64,000 bases of DNA from Allokutzneria sp. A3M-2-11 16 (GTDB lineage Bacteria; Actinomycetota; Actinomycetes; Mycobacteriales; Pseudonocardiaceae), in assembly GCF_024213555.1 (NCBI RefSeq), contig NZ_JANAVO010000004.1:434001-498000 (forward strand). Reading direction: 5' to 3'. Below, piece after piece: positions 1 to 9,494 of this stretch. The notes under the pieces are model-generated. The model searched no databases and was not told the DNA's origin. It saw nothing but the letters and a program-made list of their open reading frames with translations. Position numbers and translations under genes: made by a program. How positions within the stretch are numbered: position 1 is the stretch's first letter; each line of letters starts with the position of its first letter.

Positions 1-1
1 G

Positions 2-3000
2 CCCGAGCCGAAGGTGCGCGCGCTGCTGGCGGCGCTGCTCGCCCACGAGGGCCGGGTGGTCTCGGCGGATCGCCTTGCCGAGGACCTGTGGGGCGGGAAG
101 CAGCCCGGCAATCCGCTGAACACGTTGCAGACCAAGGTTTCCCAGCTGCGCAGGACACTCGGCAGGGACGTCGTCCTGCGCGAGGCTCCGGGTTACCGGA
201 TCAACGCGGAGTCCGTCGACGTCGAGGAGTTCCGTTCGCTGGCCACGCGGGCGCGGACCGCTCAGGACCCGCGCGAGCGGGCCGAGTTGTTCGGCTCGGC
301 GCTCGCGCTCTGGCGCGGTCCGGCACTGGCCGACTTCGCCGACGAAGCCTTTGCCGCGCCCCTGGTCCAGCGCCTGGAGGAGGAACGGCTGTCGGCGCGG
401 GAGGACTGGGCCGACGCGCGGCTGGCCCTCGGCGAGCACGGCGCGGTCATCAGCGAACTCGGCGAACTGCTCGCGCGGCACCCGCTCCGGGAACGCTTGC
501 GGTCACTGCACATCCGCGCGCTCTACCGCGCGGGCAGGCAGAGCGAGGCGCTGGCCAGCTACACCGAGCTGCGCGACCGGCTCGCCGACGAGCTCGGGCT
601 CGACCCCGGTCCGGAGCTGACGGCGCTGCACCAGGCAGTCCTGGAACAGGCTCCGGCGCTGGACGTCGCCCCACCGAAGACCAACCTGCCCGCGGCGGTC
701 GGGGAGCTGATCGGCCGGGCGGAGGCAGTGCGCGCGGTGCGGTCCCGGCTCGGCGAATCGCGGCTGGTGACGCTGATCGGGCCGGGCGGTGTCGGCAAGA
801 CCCGGCTCGCGGTGGAGGTCGCGCGCGTGCTCGGCGACTCCTTCACCGACGGCGCGTGGCTGCTGGAGTTCGCGGGCGTGGACCGCCAGGCCGCGTGCCC
901 GCCGGACGAGTGGGTCGTCGCGGCGATCGCCGCGACGCTCGGCATCCGCGAGGAGCCGACGCCGGGTCCGCGCCTCGACCTGGCCGACCGACTGGCGGAG
1001 GCGTTGCGGCACAAGGAGATCCTGCTCGTCGCCGATAACTGCGAGCAGCTGGTGGAGCAGATCGCCGAGGTCGTGGCGCGGGTGCTGCGCCGGGCTCCCG
1101 GCGTGCGCGTCCTCGCCACCAGCCAGGAGCCGCTGGGCCTGGCCGGGGAGGTGCTGTGGCCGGTGCCGCCGCTGGAGGTGCCGGGCCGTTCCAGCGACCT
1201 CGCCACCGCGCGCGGGTTCAGCGCGATCCGGCTGTTCGAGACTCGAGCGGGCATCACCGTCGACGAGGACACGGCGCCGGTGGTGGCCGAGATCTGCCGC
1301 AGGCTGGACGGCATCCCGCTCGCGCTGGAGCTGGCCGCGACCAAGGTCCGGGTGCTCGGGGTGCACCAGCTGCTCAACCGCCTCGGTGACCGGTTCCGGC
1401 TGCTGGCCGGGGGTCCGAGGGACGCGCCCGCCCGTCAGCGCACGCTCCGCGCGATGATCGACTGGAGCTGGGAGCTGCTGAGCGAGCCGGAGCGGGTCCT
1501 GCTGCGGCGGCTGGCGATCCACGCCGAGAGCTGCTCGCTGGAGGCGGCCGAGGCGGTGTCCGGCGACGGGGCCGACGTGCTGGAGCTGGTGTCCTGCCTG
1601 GTGGACCGGTCCCTGGTGGTCTCCCAGGTCCGCGGCGGCGCCGAGCCGCGCTACCGCCTGCTCGAATCCGTCGCCGCCTACAGCCTGGAGCGCGTTCACG
1701 AGGCGGGCGAGTTCGAGGAGCTGCGCCTGCGCCACGCCCACTTCTACGTCGATCTCGCCGAGCGCGCCGCGCCGCTGCTGCACGGACACGACCAGCGGCT
1801 GTGGCTCGAACGGCTCGACGCCGAGACCCCCAATCTGCGCGCGGCCCTGGAAACCGCTGTGCGGCAAGGGGACTACGCTCTCGCGCAGCGCCTGGTCACC
1901 GCGCTGACGTGGTACTGGTTCCTCCGCGGCAGGCTCGCCGAGGCGAGCAGGTCGCTGCGTCTGGCAGGCGGATCGCCCACGACGCGCGCCTGGCTGACCG
2001 GGATCGCCGTTTTGGAAGGGCAGCGCCCGGACCTCGACGTGCTCGACGCGGTGGAGGAGCTCGACGACCCGCGCGCGCTGTGGTTCCTCGGCTACTGCAT
2101 GTCCACGGTGGGCGATATGCACACCGGCGAGCGGCTGACCCTGTTGGCGCTCAAGCGGTTCGAGGAGGCGGGCGACCAGTGGGGCGTCGCCGCCGCGACC
2201 AGCGACCACGTCAGCCAGCAGATGCACAAGGGCGCGTTCGCCGAAGCGAAGGAACTCGCCAACCGCAGCGCGCGGCTGTTCGCCGAACTCGGTGACCGCT
2301 GGGGCCAACTCCAAGCGTCGTTCACCCTCGGCACCCTCGCCGAGGTCACCGGTGACTACGAGCGCGCCGCCGCCCTGCACCGCGACGGCCTCCGCATGGC
2401 CGAGGAGCTGGACCTGTGGCCCGAGGTGTCCTACCAACTGTCCTGGCTCGGCCGGATCGCGTTGCTCACCAAGGACTTCGACCGGGCTCGGGACCTCCAC
2501 GAACGCGCGCGGCGCCTCGGCGCGGAACAGAGCTTCCCGCCCGCCGAGATGTACGCGGTGACCGGCCTCGCCCTCGGCGCGCGCCGCGAGGGCAAGTTCG
2601 ACGAGGCGGAGGAGCACCTGCGGCGCGTCCTCGCCTGGCACCGCGGCGTCGGCTACCTGGAGGCGGGCGCCCTCTCGCTGGCCGAACTCGGCTTCATCGA
2701 AGAGCAACGCGGCAATGCTCCTTCGGCGCGTCGGCTGCACGAGGAGGGGCTCGCGTTGGCGCGGCGCACCGGTGATCCGCGTGCGATCGCGTTGGCTTTG
2801 GAGGGATTGGCGGGGGCGCACGCGCTCGTCGGCGAGCTTTCGCGGGCGGCGACGTTGTTGGGGGCCGCGGATGCCGCTCGGCGGTCGGTGGGTGCGCCGT
2901 TGCCCGCGGCGGAACGTGGGGACGTGGACCGGATCTCGGCCGTGGTGGGTGATGGTTTCTCAGCGGACTTCGAATGGGGGACAGGCGCTTCGCTGACCGA

Positions 3001-3022
3001 TCTCGGATTTTCCGACACGTAG
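2..3022 (+). CDS. AfsR/SARP-type STAND transcriptional regulator (5' end outside window)
   Basis: The reading frame is open to the first base, so the true start lies upstream. The visible N-terminus is the second half of an OmpR-type winged helix (ALLAHEGRVVSADRLAEDLW), followed by a bacterial transcriptional activator domain (about residues 75-215, ending in the typical ADELGLDPGPEL). A STAND/NB-ARC ATPase follows, with Walker A GPGGVGKT near residue 256, a Walker B-like LLVADNCEQ near 336 and a GIPLALELAA motif near 432. The last 450 residues are helical TPR-like repeats. Family knowledge: such proteins are cytoplasmic activators, often of secondary metabolism, switched by ATP and ligand binding. 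What it controls cannot be deduced. The next gene is convergent, and a hairpin repeat lies between them. Confidence 0.9.
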   Translation, partial: PEPKVRALLAALLAHEGRVVSADRLAEDLWGGKQPGNPLNTLQTKVSQLRRTLGRDVVLREAPGYRINAESVDVEEFRSLATRARTAQDPRERAELFGSALALWRGPALADFADEAFAAPLVQRLEEERLSAREDWADARLALGEHGAVISELGELLARHPLRERLRSLHIRALYRAGRQSEALASYTELRDRLADELGLDPGPELTALHQAVLEQAPALDVAPPKTNLPAAVGELIGRAEAVRAVRSRLGESRLVTLIGPGGVGKTRLAVEVARVLGDSFTDGAWLLEFAGVDRQAACPPDEWVVAAIAATLGIREEPTPGPRLDLADRLAEALRHKEILLVADNCEQLVEQIAEVVARVLRRAPGVRVLATSQEPLGLAGEVLWPVPPLEVPGRSSDLATARGFSAIRLFETRAGITVDEDTAPVVAEICRRLDGIPLALELAATKVRVLGVHQLLNRLGDRFRLLAGGPRDAPARQRTLRAMIDWSWELLSEPERVLLRRLAIHAESCSLEAAEAVSGDGADVLELVSCLVDRSLVVSQVRGGAEPRYRLLESVAAYSLERVHEAGEFEELRLRHAHFYVDLAERAAPLLHGHDQRLWLERLDAETPNLRAALETAVRQGDYALAQRLVTALTWYWFLRGRLAEASRSLRLAGGSPTTRAWLTGIAVLEGQRPDLDVLDAVEELDDPRALWFLGYCMSTVGDMHTGERLTLLALKRFEEAGDQWGVAAATSDHVSQQMHKGAFAEAKELANRSARLFAELGDRWGQLQASFTLGTLAEVTGDYERAAALHRDGLRMAEELDLWPEVSYQLSWLGRIALLTKDFDRARDLHERARRLGAEQSFPPAEMYAVTGLALGARREGKFDEAEEHLRRVLAWHRGVGYLEAGALSLAELGFIEEQRGNAPSARRLHEEGLALARRTGDPRAIALALEGLAGAHALVGELSRAATLLGAADAARRSVGAPLPAAERGDVDRISAVVGDGFSADFEWGTGASLTDLGFSDT

Positions 3023-3136
3023 TTTCGGCCGCCCATTTCCTCTAAGTCATCAAGCACCCCGCACACCACGTAAACTGTGCCTATGCGCCCCGACCGCCTC
3101 CACACCCAACGTGAGGCGGCCGCAACCTAGAGAACC

Positions 3137-3197
3137 CCGTTTCGTACTCATAGCGGGCAAGAGAGCGCTCCCAAATCCCGGCAAGAGTACGAAACGG
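3137..3197. repeat. Hairpin repeat, family CCGTTTCGTACTC, copy 1
   Basis: Inverted repeat with 13-bp perfect arms (CCGTTTCGTACTC at 3137-3149, GAGTACGAAACGG at 3185-3197) and a 35-base loop. A second copy lies at 20141-20203. It sits between two convergent coding regions, so it may act as a bidirectional terminator, but there is no T-run and its recurrence suggests a REP-like element. Confidence 0.75.
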
Positions 3198-3256
3198 AAG
3201 ATCTTGGCGGCCTCAGCGCGGGATGAGGGTGAGGTGGAGAGATGCGGGACGGGGCG

Positions 3257-5166
3257 CTAGGAGTCGGTCAGGCGGGTGCGGAGTGAGGCGACGTCGGGGT
3301 GCCGGGACGCCTCGTACACCTCCAGCAGGCGCTCCAGGTGGAGGCGGACCATCGCGGTGTCACCACGGGATTCCGCGACGGCGATCAGGCGCACCAGGAC
3401 CCCGGCCTCGTACTTCGGCATACCGCGAGCGCGGTAGATCTCGGCGGCCCTGACGAGCCACGGGTGCGCGTCACTGTCCACTTCGGACAGAGTCTCCATG
3501 ATGCGGGCCTCGGTCCTCGCGTCACCCTCGCCCTGGCGGGCCAGCGGAAGCGCCTCGTTGAGCAGGCGCAGCGCGTCATCGGTGCGGCCGTCATGGGCGG
3601 CTATGCGGCCGAGGTAGTGCTTGGCGAGGGCCTGCGGAGCGGGGCTGATGTCCTTGACCAACTCCAGGAAGCGCTCGTAGGCGTGCTTGGACTCCGTGAA
3701 CTGGCCGCGGTGGAAGAGAACCCGGCCGGTCAACTCCCAGACGGAACCCTGCAGGCGCCTGTTGGCCGAAGCCAGCTCCCGCGCCGCCTCCACACCGGCC
3801 AGGGCGGCGTCGGAATCACCGTGATCCAGGTCGAAACGAGCACGCTGACTGAGCATCCTTGCCTCTGCTTCCCTGTTGCCCCACAGCTTCGCCGCCCGGA
3901 GGCCGAGATCGTCCAGCTCCTGCCAGATCAGCCGGTGCGGCCGGTTCATGTGCAGGGCGAACATCGCTTCCGCGATCGACACCACCAGCTCGAACCAGCC
4001 CTGCCGCAACGCGATGGCCGCGACGCCGACCAGCGCGGTCCGCTCCGCCTCCTGCCAGTCCAACGCCTTCGCCGCACTGCCGAAGGGGTTCTCCCCTGCC
4101 ACAGAAAACAGGCGGAACCGGTCCTTCTTGATCGCGAGGTCGGCGAGCTGGGCCTGCCGCGCGAGCTTCTTCGCGAGGCGCAGCTCGGCGTCGTCGCGGT
4201 CCTCCCCACTGGGCCGCTTGCCGATGGCGTGTTCGCGGACGGGGCCCAGGAAACGGAAGCGGCCCGCGTGGTCCTCGATGATCAGGTTCGCCTCGACCAG
4301 CTCGTCGAGGGCGTCGGCGGGCGGAGCACCGAGCAGAGCCTCGGCGACGTCCTCGGTCCACGCGGGGCCCGGGTAGAGCGGAAGCAGTCCGTACAGGAGC
4401 TGAGCCCGCGGGCTGAGCTGGTCGTACGGCACCTCGAAGAGATCCACGACGAGCTTCCCTCCGTCGAGCGCGCGCACCAGGCGGGCGATCTCCCGCGTCG
4501 GGTACTTGCGGAGCCGGGCGCCCATGGTGCGCAGCGGCAACGGGAGGCGGCCGCACTTCGCGATCAGCTCGGCGACCGCGTCGGGTTCCCGGTCCAGGCG
4601 GTCCTGCGAGCAGAACCGGGTCAGCAGCTGCATGGCGTGCTCGGGGCTCAGTTCGGCGAGGGACCGGTTCTCCGCACCAAGGGTGAGAACGTGGTCGAGC
4701 TGCCAGTGGCTCGCCACGACCACCGCGCTCGCGGCCGACGCCGGGATGAGCGCGGAGATGTCGTCTTGCAGCTTCACGTTGTCCAGCAACAACAACACGC
4801 GCTGACTCGCGCTGTGCCGCCAGTACTGCTCTTTGCGCGCCGGAAGCCGACCTTCACCCACTCCCGCCCGACGCCGAGCTGGACGATGAGGTCACCGAGA
4901 ACGTCCTCGTAGTCGACGGTCTCTTCGTGGCGGTAGTCGTCGAGGTCCACGTAGAGCACGGCGTCCACGTCGGCCTCGTTGCCGTACTCCAGGAGCAGCG
5001 CCGTCTTGCCGGAGCCCGGCGGCCCGGACAACAGCATGAGCAGCGGTGCTGTCTCGCGCGGTGCTCGCGCGTGGGTCCGGAACCAGGCGCGCTCGTCGTC
5101 GCGGTTCACGAAGCCGGGTTGACGGGGTGGCAAGCCCCAGGTGGCGGGAGGCGGTGATCCGGGCAT
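3257..5166 (-). pseudogene. NB-ARC/TPR ATPase-like protein, frameshifted
   Basis: Two minus-strand frames together make one STAND protein. The first (5166 down to about 4774, about 130 aa) carries a short lead and Walker A GPPGSGKT. The second (from about 4861 down to 3257) carries Walker B RVLLLLDNV, an RNBS-like region, a winged-helix stretch (YDQLSPRAQLLYGLLPLYPG) and C-terminal TPRs. Family order needs Walker A and B in one chain about 60-80 residues apart, and the frames cross near 4820-4860. No DNA-binding domain precedes the ATPase, unlike the SARP gene at the window start. It lies 89 bp downstream of pucR on the same strand. It may be a real pseudogene, a sequencing or assembly error, or, less likely, a programmed frameshift. 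The second frame has a GTG at 4861 that could allow reinitiation. Confidence 0.75.
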
Positions 5167-5255
5167 CTCGACTCTCTCCCCTGTGCGACGCGAGCGGAGA
5201 TGATCTTTTCACGGTCCGCCGCGCGCAGCAGGCTTCTCGGGCGAATGCCCAGGTG

Positions 5256-6641
5256 CTACTCGCGCCGCCAGCGCAGGGCCAGCCACAGCTCAGCGCGGGT
5301 GTCGGGGGTGGCGAGATCCCGCCCGAGCAGCTCCCCGATTCGGGTGACGCGGTGCCGGACGGTGTTGCGGTGCACGCCCAGGGCCTCGGCGGCGGCGTCC
5401 CACCCGCCGTGGTGGGCCAGCCACGCGTGGAGCGTGTCGAGCAACCCCGCCTCCGCGACCGGTTGCAGGATACGCCGCGCGAATGCCCGAGCGTCCTCGC
5501 CGGACACCAATGAGTCCACAGTGGAGTCATCGACGCGGGAACGGCCTTCGATCACTGCCTCCGCGAACAGCCGCGAAGCGCGTACAGCAGCGGAACGCAG
5601 CTCTCCCAACGGAACCGGACCGCTGGCGCCGACCAGCCAGCCCCTCGGCGCATGCGGCCGATCTTCCGGCAGGACAACGAGAACCCCGTCCGCGACCGGA
5701 GCCACGAGCGGTGTGTCGAACGCGTGCGCGCTCTTCTGGACACGGCGCGCGCGAACGACTCGCCACCGCGTGTTCGACGGAGCCTCCAGGGCTTTTTCCA
5801 ACAGTGCAGCCGAATCCACGCCCTCCACCGCCAACCCGAGCAGCCCTGCCGTGAGGTCCGGCGACGACCTGGTGGACGCGACCAGCAGCGACAGCAGAGC
5901 GACGCCGACGCTGAGCACAGCGCGGTCGGCGGGCTGGAAGGAATCTCCGGCGACGAGCACGGATCGTGGACCGGAACCGGCTCCGCGCAAAGCATGCGCG
6001 ACAAGCTGGCGCGAACCCTGGTGCGCCGTGGCCGCAGAAGGGCCTTTCGGTGCGCGAACGCGTTCAGCGAGACGAAGAACATCATCGGGCGGCGCGGCAC
6101 CGCCGGACGCGACGCGGCGGCCGGACGGGTCGAACAGCACGGTCCAGCCGGAGAGCAGGCTCGCCAGGCGACGCACCACCGCCGCGGCACCTTCGCTCGC
6201 CGCGGCCTTCGTCAGCGCGGCCTGCGCCGTGGACAGCCTGCGCATGCCCGCGCGCTCCGCCTCCGCGAGCATCAGCGACACTTCCTGGCCGATCCGCAGG
6301 AACGTGACCTCGATGGACACCAGCAGCAGCGGCAGGCCGTGCCGTTCGCACGCGGAGATCAGCAGCGGCGGCACCGTGTCGTGAACCGGGGTCACCCCGA
6401 AGCCGAGCGCTGCGGCCCCCGCCTCTGCCAGCCGCCGGACGTAGACATCGATTTCCTTTGCCTTGGAAGGGAAATCGACACCGGCGGTGAAGAGCAGCTC
6501 GTTGCCGATCAGGTAGCGCCCCGGGTCCCGCAACTCACTGACGTGCACCCACCGAACGCACCGCCCTTCGACCGGCCCCACCAACACCGTCAACCCGAGA
6601 TCGGCGCGCGCGACCAGATCGCTCAACGCCACCGTCGGCAT
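5256..6641 (-). CDS. PucR-family transcriptional regulator
   Basis: Predicted 461 aa. The N-terminal PucR ligand-sensing domain begins MPTVALSDLVARADLGLTVL and continues through HVSELRDPGRYLIGNELLFT. The C-terminus holds the PucR helix-turn-helix (HHGGWDAAAEALGVHRNTVRHRVTRIGELL). The ATG at 6641 is chosen over the longer frame from 6782 because the domain starts there, a purine-rich GGAG precedes it, and the longer frame would read through the palindrome at 6665-6738. PucR proteins often sense metabolites and control adjacent catabolic or transport genes. This one is divergent from the symporter-aminotransferase operon and probably regulates it through that palindrome. Substrate unknown. Confidence 0.88.
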   Translation of the reverse strand: MPTVALSDLVARADLGLTVLVGPVEGRCVRWVHVSELRDPGRYLIGNELLFTAGVDFPSKAKEIDVYVRRLAEAGAAALGFGVTPVHDTVPPLLISACERHGLPLLLVSIEVTFLRIGQEVSLMLAEAERAGMRRLSTAQAALTKAAASEGAAAVVRRLASLLSGWTVLFDPSGRRVASGGAAPPDDVLRLAERVRAPKGPSAATAHQGSRQLVAHALRGAGSGPRSVLVAGDSFQPADRAVLSVGVALLSLLVASTRSSPDLTAGLLGLAVEGVDSAALLEKALEAPSNTRWRVVRARRVQKSAHAFDTPLVAPVADGVLVVLPEDRPHAPRGWLVGASGPVPLGELRSAAVRASRLFAEAVIEGRSRVDDSTVDSLVSGEDARAFARRILQPVAEAGLLDTLHAWLAHHGGWDAAAEALGVHRNTVRHRVTRIGELLGRDLATPDTRAELWLALRWRRE

Positions 6642-6664
6642 CTCCACGCCCCACCCCTCCCTCC

Positions 6665-6738
6665 CCAGCGTTGTGTACCCAATGCGGCATTCGTTACGTC
6701 TGGCGAAACAAATGCCACATTGGGTACACAACCGCTGG
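6665..6738. promoter_or_regulatory. Large imperfect palindrome between pucR and the symporter gene, probable operator
   Basis: The arms TTGTGTACCCAATG(C)GGCATT at 6671-6691 and AATGCC(A)CATTGGGTACACAA at 6711-6731 are inverted copies with one mismatch in 21. They extend outward by CCAGCG (6665-6670) and CGCTGG (6733-6738), with one unpaired base at 6732. The loop is 19 bases. It lies wholly in the divergent gap, ending 101 bp before the symporter start and beginning 23 bp upstream of the pucR start. Two inverted 21-mers spaced this way fit a paired operator bound by a dimeric or tetrameric regulator, most simply the PucR protein. A cruciform or RNA hairpin is the alternative. Confidence 0.65.
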
Positions 6739-6839
6739 ACAAAACATCCTATGTGAAGGCCGCGATTGTGCGAGTTGTCCACTTCGATGTGGCTCAGCGA
6801 TTCCCTACGGTCGCGCTAACCCCCGGCAATGGAGGCAAG

Positions 6840-8252
6840 ATGCCCATCGACTCCCTGGTGATGGTGAGCTACCTGCTCGCCATGGTCGCGGTCGGCTGGT
6901 GGGCCGCCCGCCGCGCAGGCACGAAGAGCGAGTTCCTGGTCGCGGGGCGGCGCCTCGGCACCACCATGTACTCCGGCACGATGTCCGCGGTCGTGCTCGG
7001 CGGCGCGTCCACCGTTGGCGGGGTCCGGCTCGGCTACCTCTACGGGATCTCCGGCGCGTGGCTGGTGCTGACGATCGGCCTCGGCGTGCTCGGGCTGAGC
7101 CTGCTGTTCGCGCGGCGGATCACCCGGCTGAAGGTCTACACGGTGTCGGAGATGCTCCAGCTGCGCTACGGCGGCGGCGCGGCCGCGATCTCCGGTGTGG
7201 TGATGTGGATCTACGCGCTGATGCTGATGGTGACCTCGACGATCGCCTGCTCGACGATCTTCGGCGTGCTGTTCGGGATGGGCCGGGTGTCCTCGGTGGT
7301 CCTCGGCGGCGGCATCGTGGTGCTCTACTCCGTGCTCGGCGGGATGTGGTCGATCACCCTCACCGACATGGTGCAGTTCGTGGTGAAGACGGTCGGCATC
7401 CTGTTCGTGCTGCTGCCAGTCGCGGTCGCGAAGGCGGGCGGTTTCGACGGGCTCGCCGCCGCGCTGCCCGCCGACTACTTCTCGTTGTGGCACATCGGCG
7501 CGGAGACGATCCTGACCTACGTCCTCGTCTACTTCTTCGGGCTGTTGATCGGCCAGGACATCTGGCAGCGCGTGTTCACCGCGCGCGATGACAAGGTGGC
7601 CACGGTCGGCGGCACGTTCTCCGGGCTGTACTGCCTGGTCTACGCGTTCGCGGGCGCGGTGGTGGGCATGTCGACGAAGGCGCTGTTCCCGAACCTCGCC
7701 TCGCCCGACGACGCTTTCGCCACCATCGTCACCGACGCGCTGCCGACCGGGTTGCGCGGACTCGTGCTCGCGGCGGCCCTCGCGGCGGTCATGTCCACCG
7801 CGAGCGGAGCGCTGATCGCGTGCGCGACGGTGGCCAGCAACGACATCTGGCCGCGCCTGCGCCGATCGGAGATCCGCGACGAGGTCCGCACGGCACGGAT
7901 CTTCACGCTGGTGCTCGGCATCGCGGGCATCGCGATCGCCTCGATGCTCCAGGACGTGGTGGGCGCGCTGACCGTGGCCTACAACCTGCTCGTCGGCGGA
8001 CTGCTGGTGCCGATCCTCGGCGGGCTGGTGTGGCGGCGCGGGACCCGGCAGGGCGCGCTCGCCTCGATCGTCGCGGGCGGGATCACCGTGGTGGTGCTGA
8101 TGTTCACCCACGGCATGCTTGCCAACGAGCCGATCCTGTGGGGCCTGCCGATCAGCCTGGTGACCTACGTGGCGGTCAGCGTCGCCACCCCGCCGACCGA
8201 CACCGAGAAACTCGCGGAATGGCAAGCCCGCCTGACAGGAGAGCCCCGATGA
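6840..8252 (+). CDS. Sodium:solute symporter family permease
   Basis: Predicted 470 aa, about 13 membrane helices. The fold signature is that of SSS transporters: FLVAGRRLGTTMYSGTMSA after helix 1, then TVGGVRLGYLYGISGAW, and GQDIWQRVFTARDDKVA in the middle. It starts at ATG 6840 behind a GGAGG ribosome site; the long upstream frame is a shadow of pucR. Family knowledge: inner-membrane uptake driven by Na+ or H+, with substrates ranging from sugars to amino acids, ureides and monocarboxylates. Its stop overlaps the aminotransferase start by 4 bp (ATGA), and the divergent PucR regulator points to an inducible nitrogen compound, but the substrate is inference. Confidence 0.87.
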   Translation: MPIDSLVMVSYLLAMVAVGWWAARRAGTKSEFLVAGRRLGTTMYSGTMSAVVLGGASTVGGVRLGYLYGISGAWLVLTIGLGVLGLSLLFARRITRLKVYTVSEMLQLRYGGGAAAISGVVMWIYALMLMVTSTIACSTIFGVLFGMGRVSSVVLGGGIVVLYSVLGGMWSITLTDMVQFVVKTVGILFVLLPVAVAKAGGFDGLAAALPADYFSLWHIGAETILTYVLVYFFGLLIGQDIWQRVFTARDDKVATVGGTFSGLYCLVYAFAGAVVGMSTKALFPNLASPDDAFATIVTDALPTGLRGLVLAAALAAVMSTASGALIACATVASNDIWPRLRRSEIRDEVRTARIFTLVLGIAGIAIASMLQDVVGALTVAYNLLVGGLLVPILGGLVWRRGTRQGALASIVAGGITVVVLMFTHGMLANEPILWGLPISLVTYVAVSVATPPTDTEKLAEWQARLTGEPR

Positions 8253-9415
8253 TCCCCCGCATCAGCAGCAAGGTCGCCTCGTTCACCGAGTCGGTGATCA
8301 GGGAGATGACCAGGGAGGCGGACGCGCACGGCGCGGTCAACCTCTCGCAGGGGCTGCCGGACTTCCCCTGCCCGCCGGAGCTCAAGCGCGCCGTGGCCGA
8401 CGCGGTGAACGCCGACCTGAACCAGTACCCGACCACCTTCGGCGAGGCGGCGCTGCGCGAGGCCATCGCGGTCAAGACCGAGGCGGCCTACCCCGGCTGG
8501 CGGGTCGATCCGGAGACCGAGCTGTGCGTGACCTGCGGCGCGACCGAGGCGATGGTGGCCACCATGCTCGCCCTGCTCGAACCGGGCGACGAGGTGATCA
8601 TGTTCGAGCCGCGGTACGAGAACTACGGGCCGGACGCGATCTTCGCCGGGGCGAAGCCGGTGTTCGTGCCGTTGCACCGTCCGGAGTGGACGATCGACGA
8701 GGCCGAGCTGCGCGCCGCGTTCAGCGACCGCACCAGGGCGATCGTGGTGAACACGCCGCACAACCCCACCGGCAAGGTGTTCTCCGCCGAGGAGCTGGCG
8801 CTGATCGCGGAGCTGTGCCAGCGGCACGACGTGCTGTGCTTCACCGACGAGATCTACGAGCACATCCACTACCTCGGCGAGGGCGGCCACGTCCCGCCCG
8901 CCACCGTGCCCGGCCTCGAGGACCGCACGGTCACGATCAACAGCCTGTCCAAGACCTACGCGGTCACCGGCTGGCGGGTCGGCTGGACGATCGCGCCCGC
9001 CTGGGCCACCAAGGCGATCCGCACCGTGCACGACTTCCTCACGGTGGGCGCGCCGACCCCGTTGCAGGCCGCCGGGGTGACCGCGATGCGGCTGCCCCGC
9101 AGCTACTACACCGACCTGGCCGAGCACTACCGGAGGCTGCGTGACCTGCTGTGCCCGGTGCTGGCCGACCTCGGTTTCGAGCTGCGCGTGCCGGACGGCG
9201 CCTACTACGTCCTCTGCGGGACCGGGAAGTTCGACCCGGCGAAGGACGATGTGGCGTTCGCCCGCAGGCTGATCACCGAGGTGGGGGTGGCGACCGTGCC
9301 CGGCTCCTCGTTCTACGCCGAGCCCGCCAAGGGCGGTGACCTGGTCCGCTTCGCCTTCCCGAAGCGGGAGGAGACGCTGCTGGCCGCCATCGGGCGCCTG
9401 GGCACGCTTGGGTAA
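8249..9415 (+). CDS. Class I/II PLP-dependent aminotransferase
   Basis: Predicted 388 aa, standard family length. Fold-type I features in order: substrate-binding segment AVNLSQGLPDFPCP near residue 30, TCGATEAM near 95, NTPHNPTGKV near 170, DEIYEHI near 204, and the PLP-lysine motif SLSKTYAVTGWRVGW near 232. The order and spacing resemble the kynurenine/glutamine/methionine-glyoxylate aminotransferase group. It is translationally coupled to the symporter (ATGA overlap at 8249-8252), so it probably deaminates the imported compound. Specificity is not readable. Confidence 0.9.
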   Translation: MIPRISSKVASFTESVIREMTREADAHGAVNLSQGLPDFPCPPELKRAVADAVNADLNQYPTTFGEAALREAIAVKTEAAYPGWRVDPETELCVTCGATEAMVATMLALLEPGDEVIMFEPRYENYGPDAIFAGAKPVFVPLHRPEWTIDEAELRAAFSDRTRAIVVNTPHNPTGKVFSAEELALIAELCQRHDVLCFTDEIYEHIHYLGEGGHVPPATVPGLEDRTVTINSLSKTYAVTGWRVGWTIAPAWATKAIRTVHDFLTVGAPTPLQAAGVTAMRLPRSYYTDLAEHYRRLRDLLCPVLADLGFELRVPDGAYYVLCGTGKFDPAKDDVAFARRLITEVGVATVPGSSFYAEPAKGGDLVRFAFPKREETLLAAIGRLGTLG

Positions 9416-9494
9416 AGATCACCACGTCGCGCCGCACCGGCCGATTTCCCCTGGTACTACGAGAGGAAGATCGTCTGGAGAACGGGGGGTCGGC

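Noticed and set aside
503-2821. Long antisense open frame opposite the SARP-type regulator
   Set aside because: The chain is Arg/Gln/His-rich and has no domain motif, typical of a high-GC shadow. The plus strand has clear BTAD, NB-ARC and TPR features.
3137-3197. A CRISPR repeat or array
   Set aside because: Only two separate copies 17 kb apart and no spacer series; it is a hairpin repeat, not an array.
3299-4912. Long plus-strand open frame opposite the frameshifted NB-ARC gene
   Set aside because: It would remove the need for a frameshift, but its protein has no recognisable motif, whereas the minus-strand frames have Walker A, Walker B and winged-helix sequence.
5652-6839. Symporter gene extended upstream to 5652
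   Set aside because: That stretch is antisense to pucR and includes the palindrome; the SSS start with GGAGG at ATG 6840 is clear.
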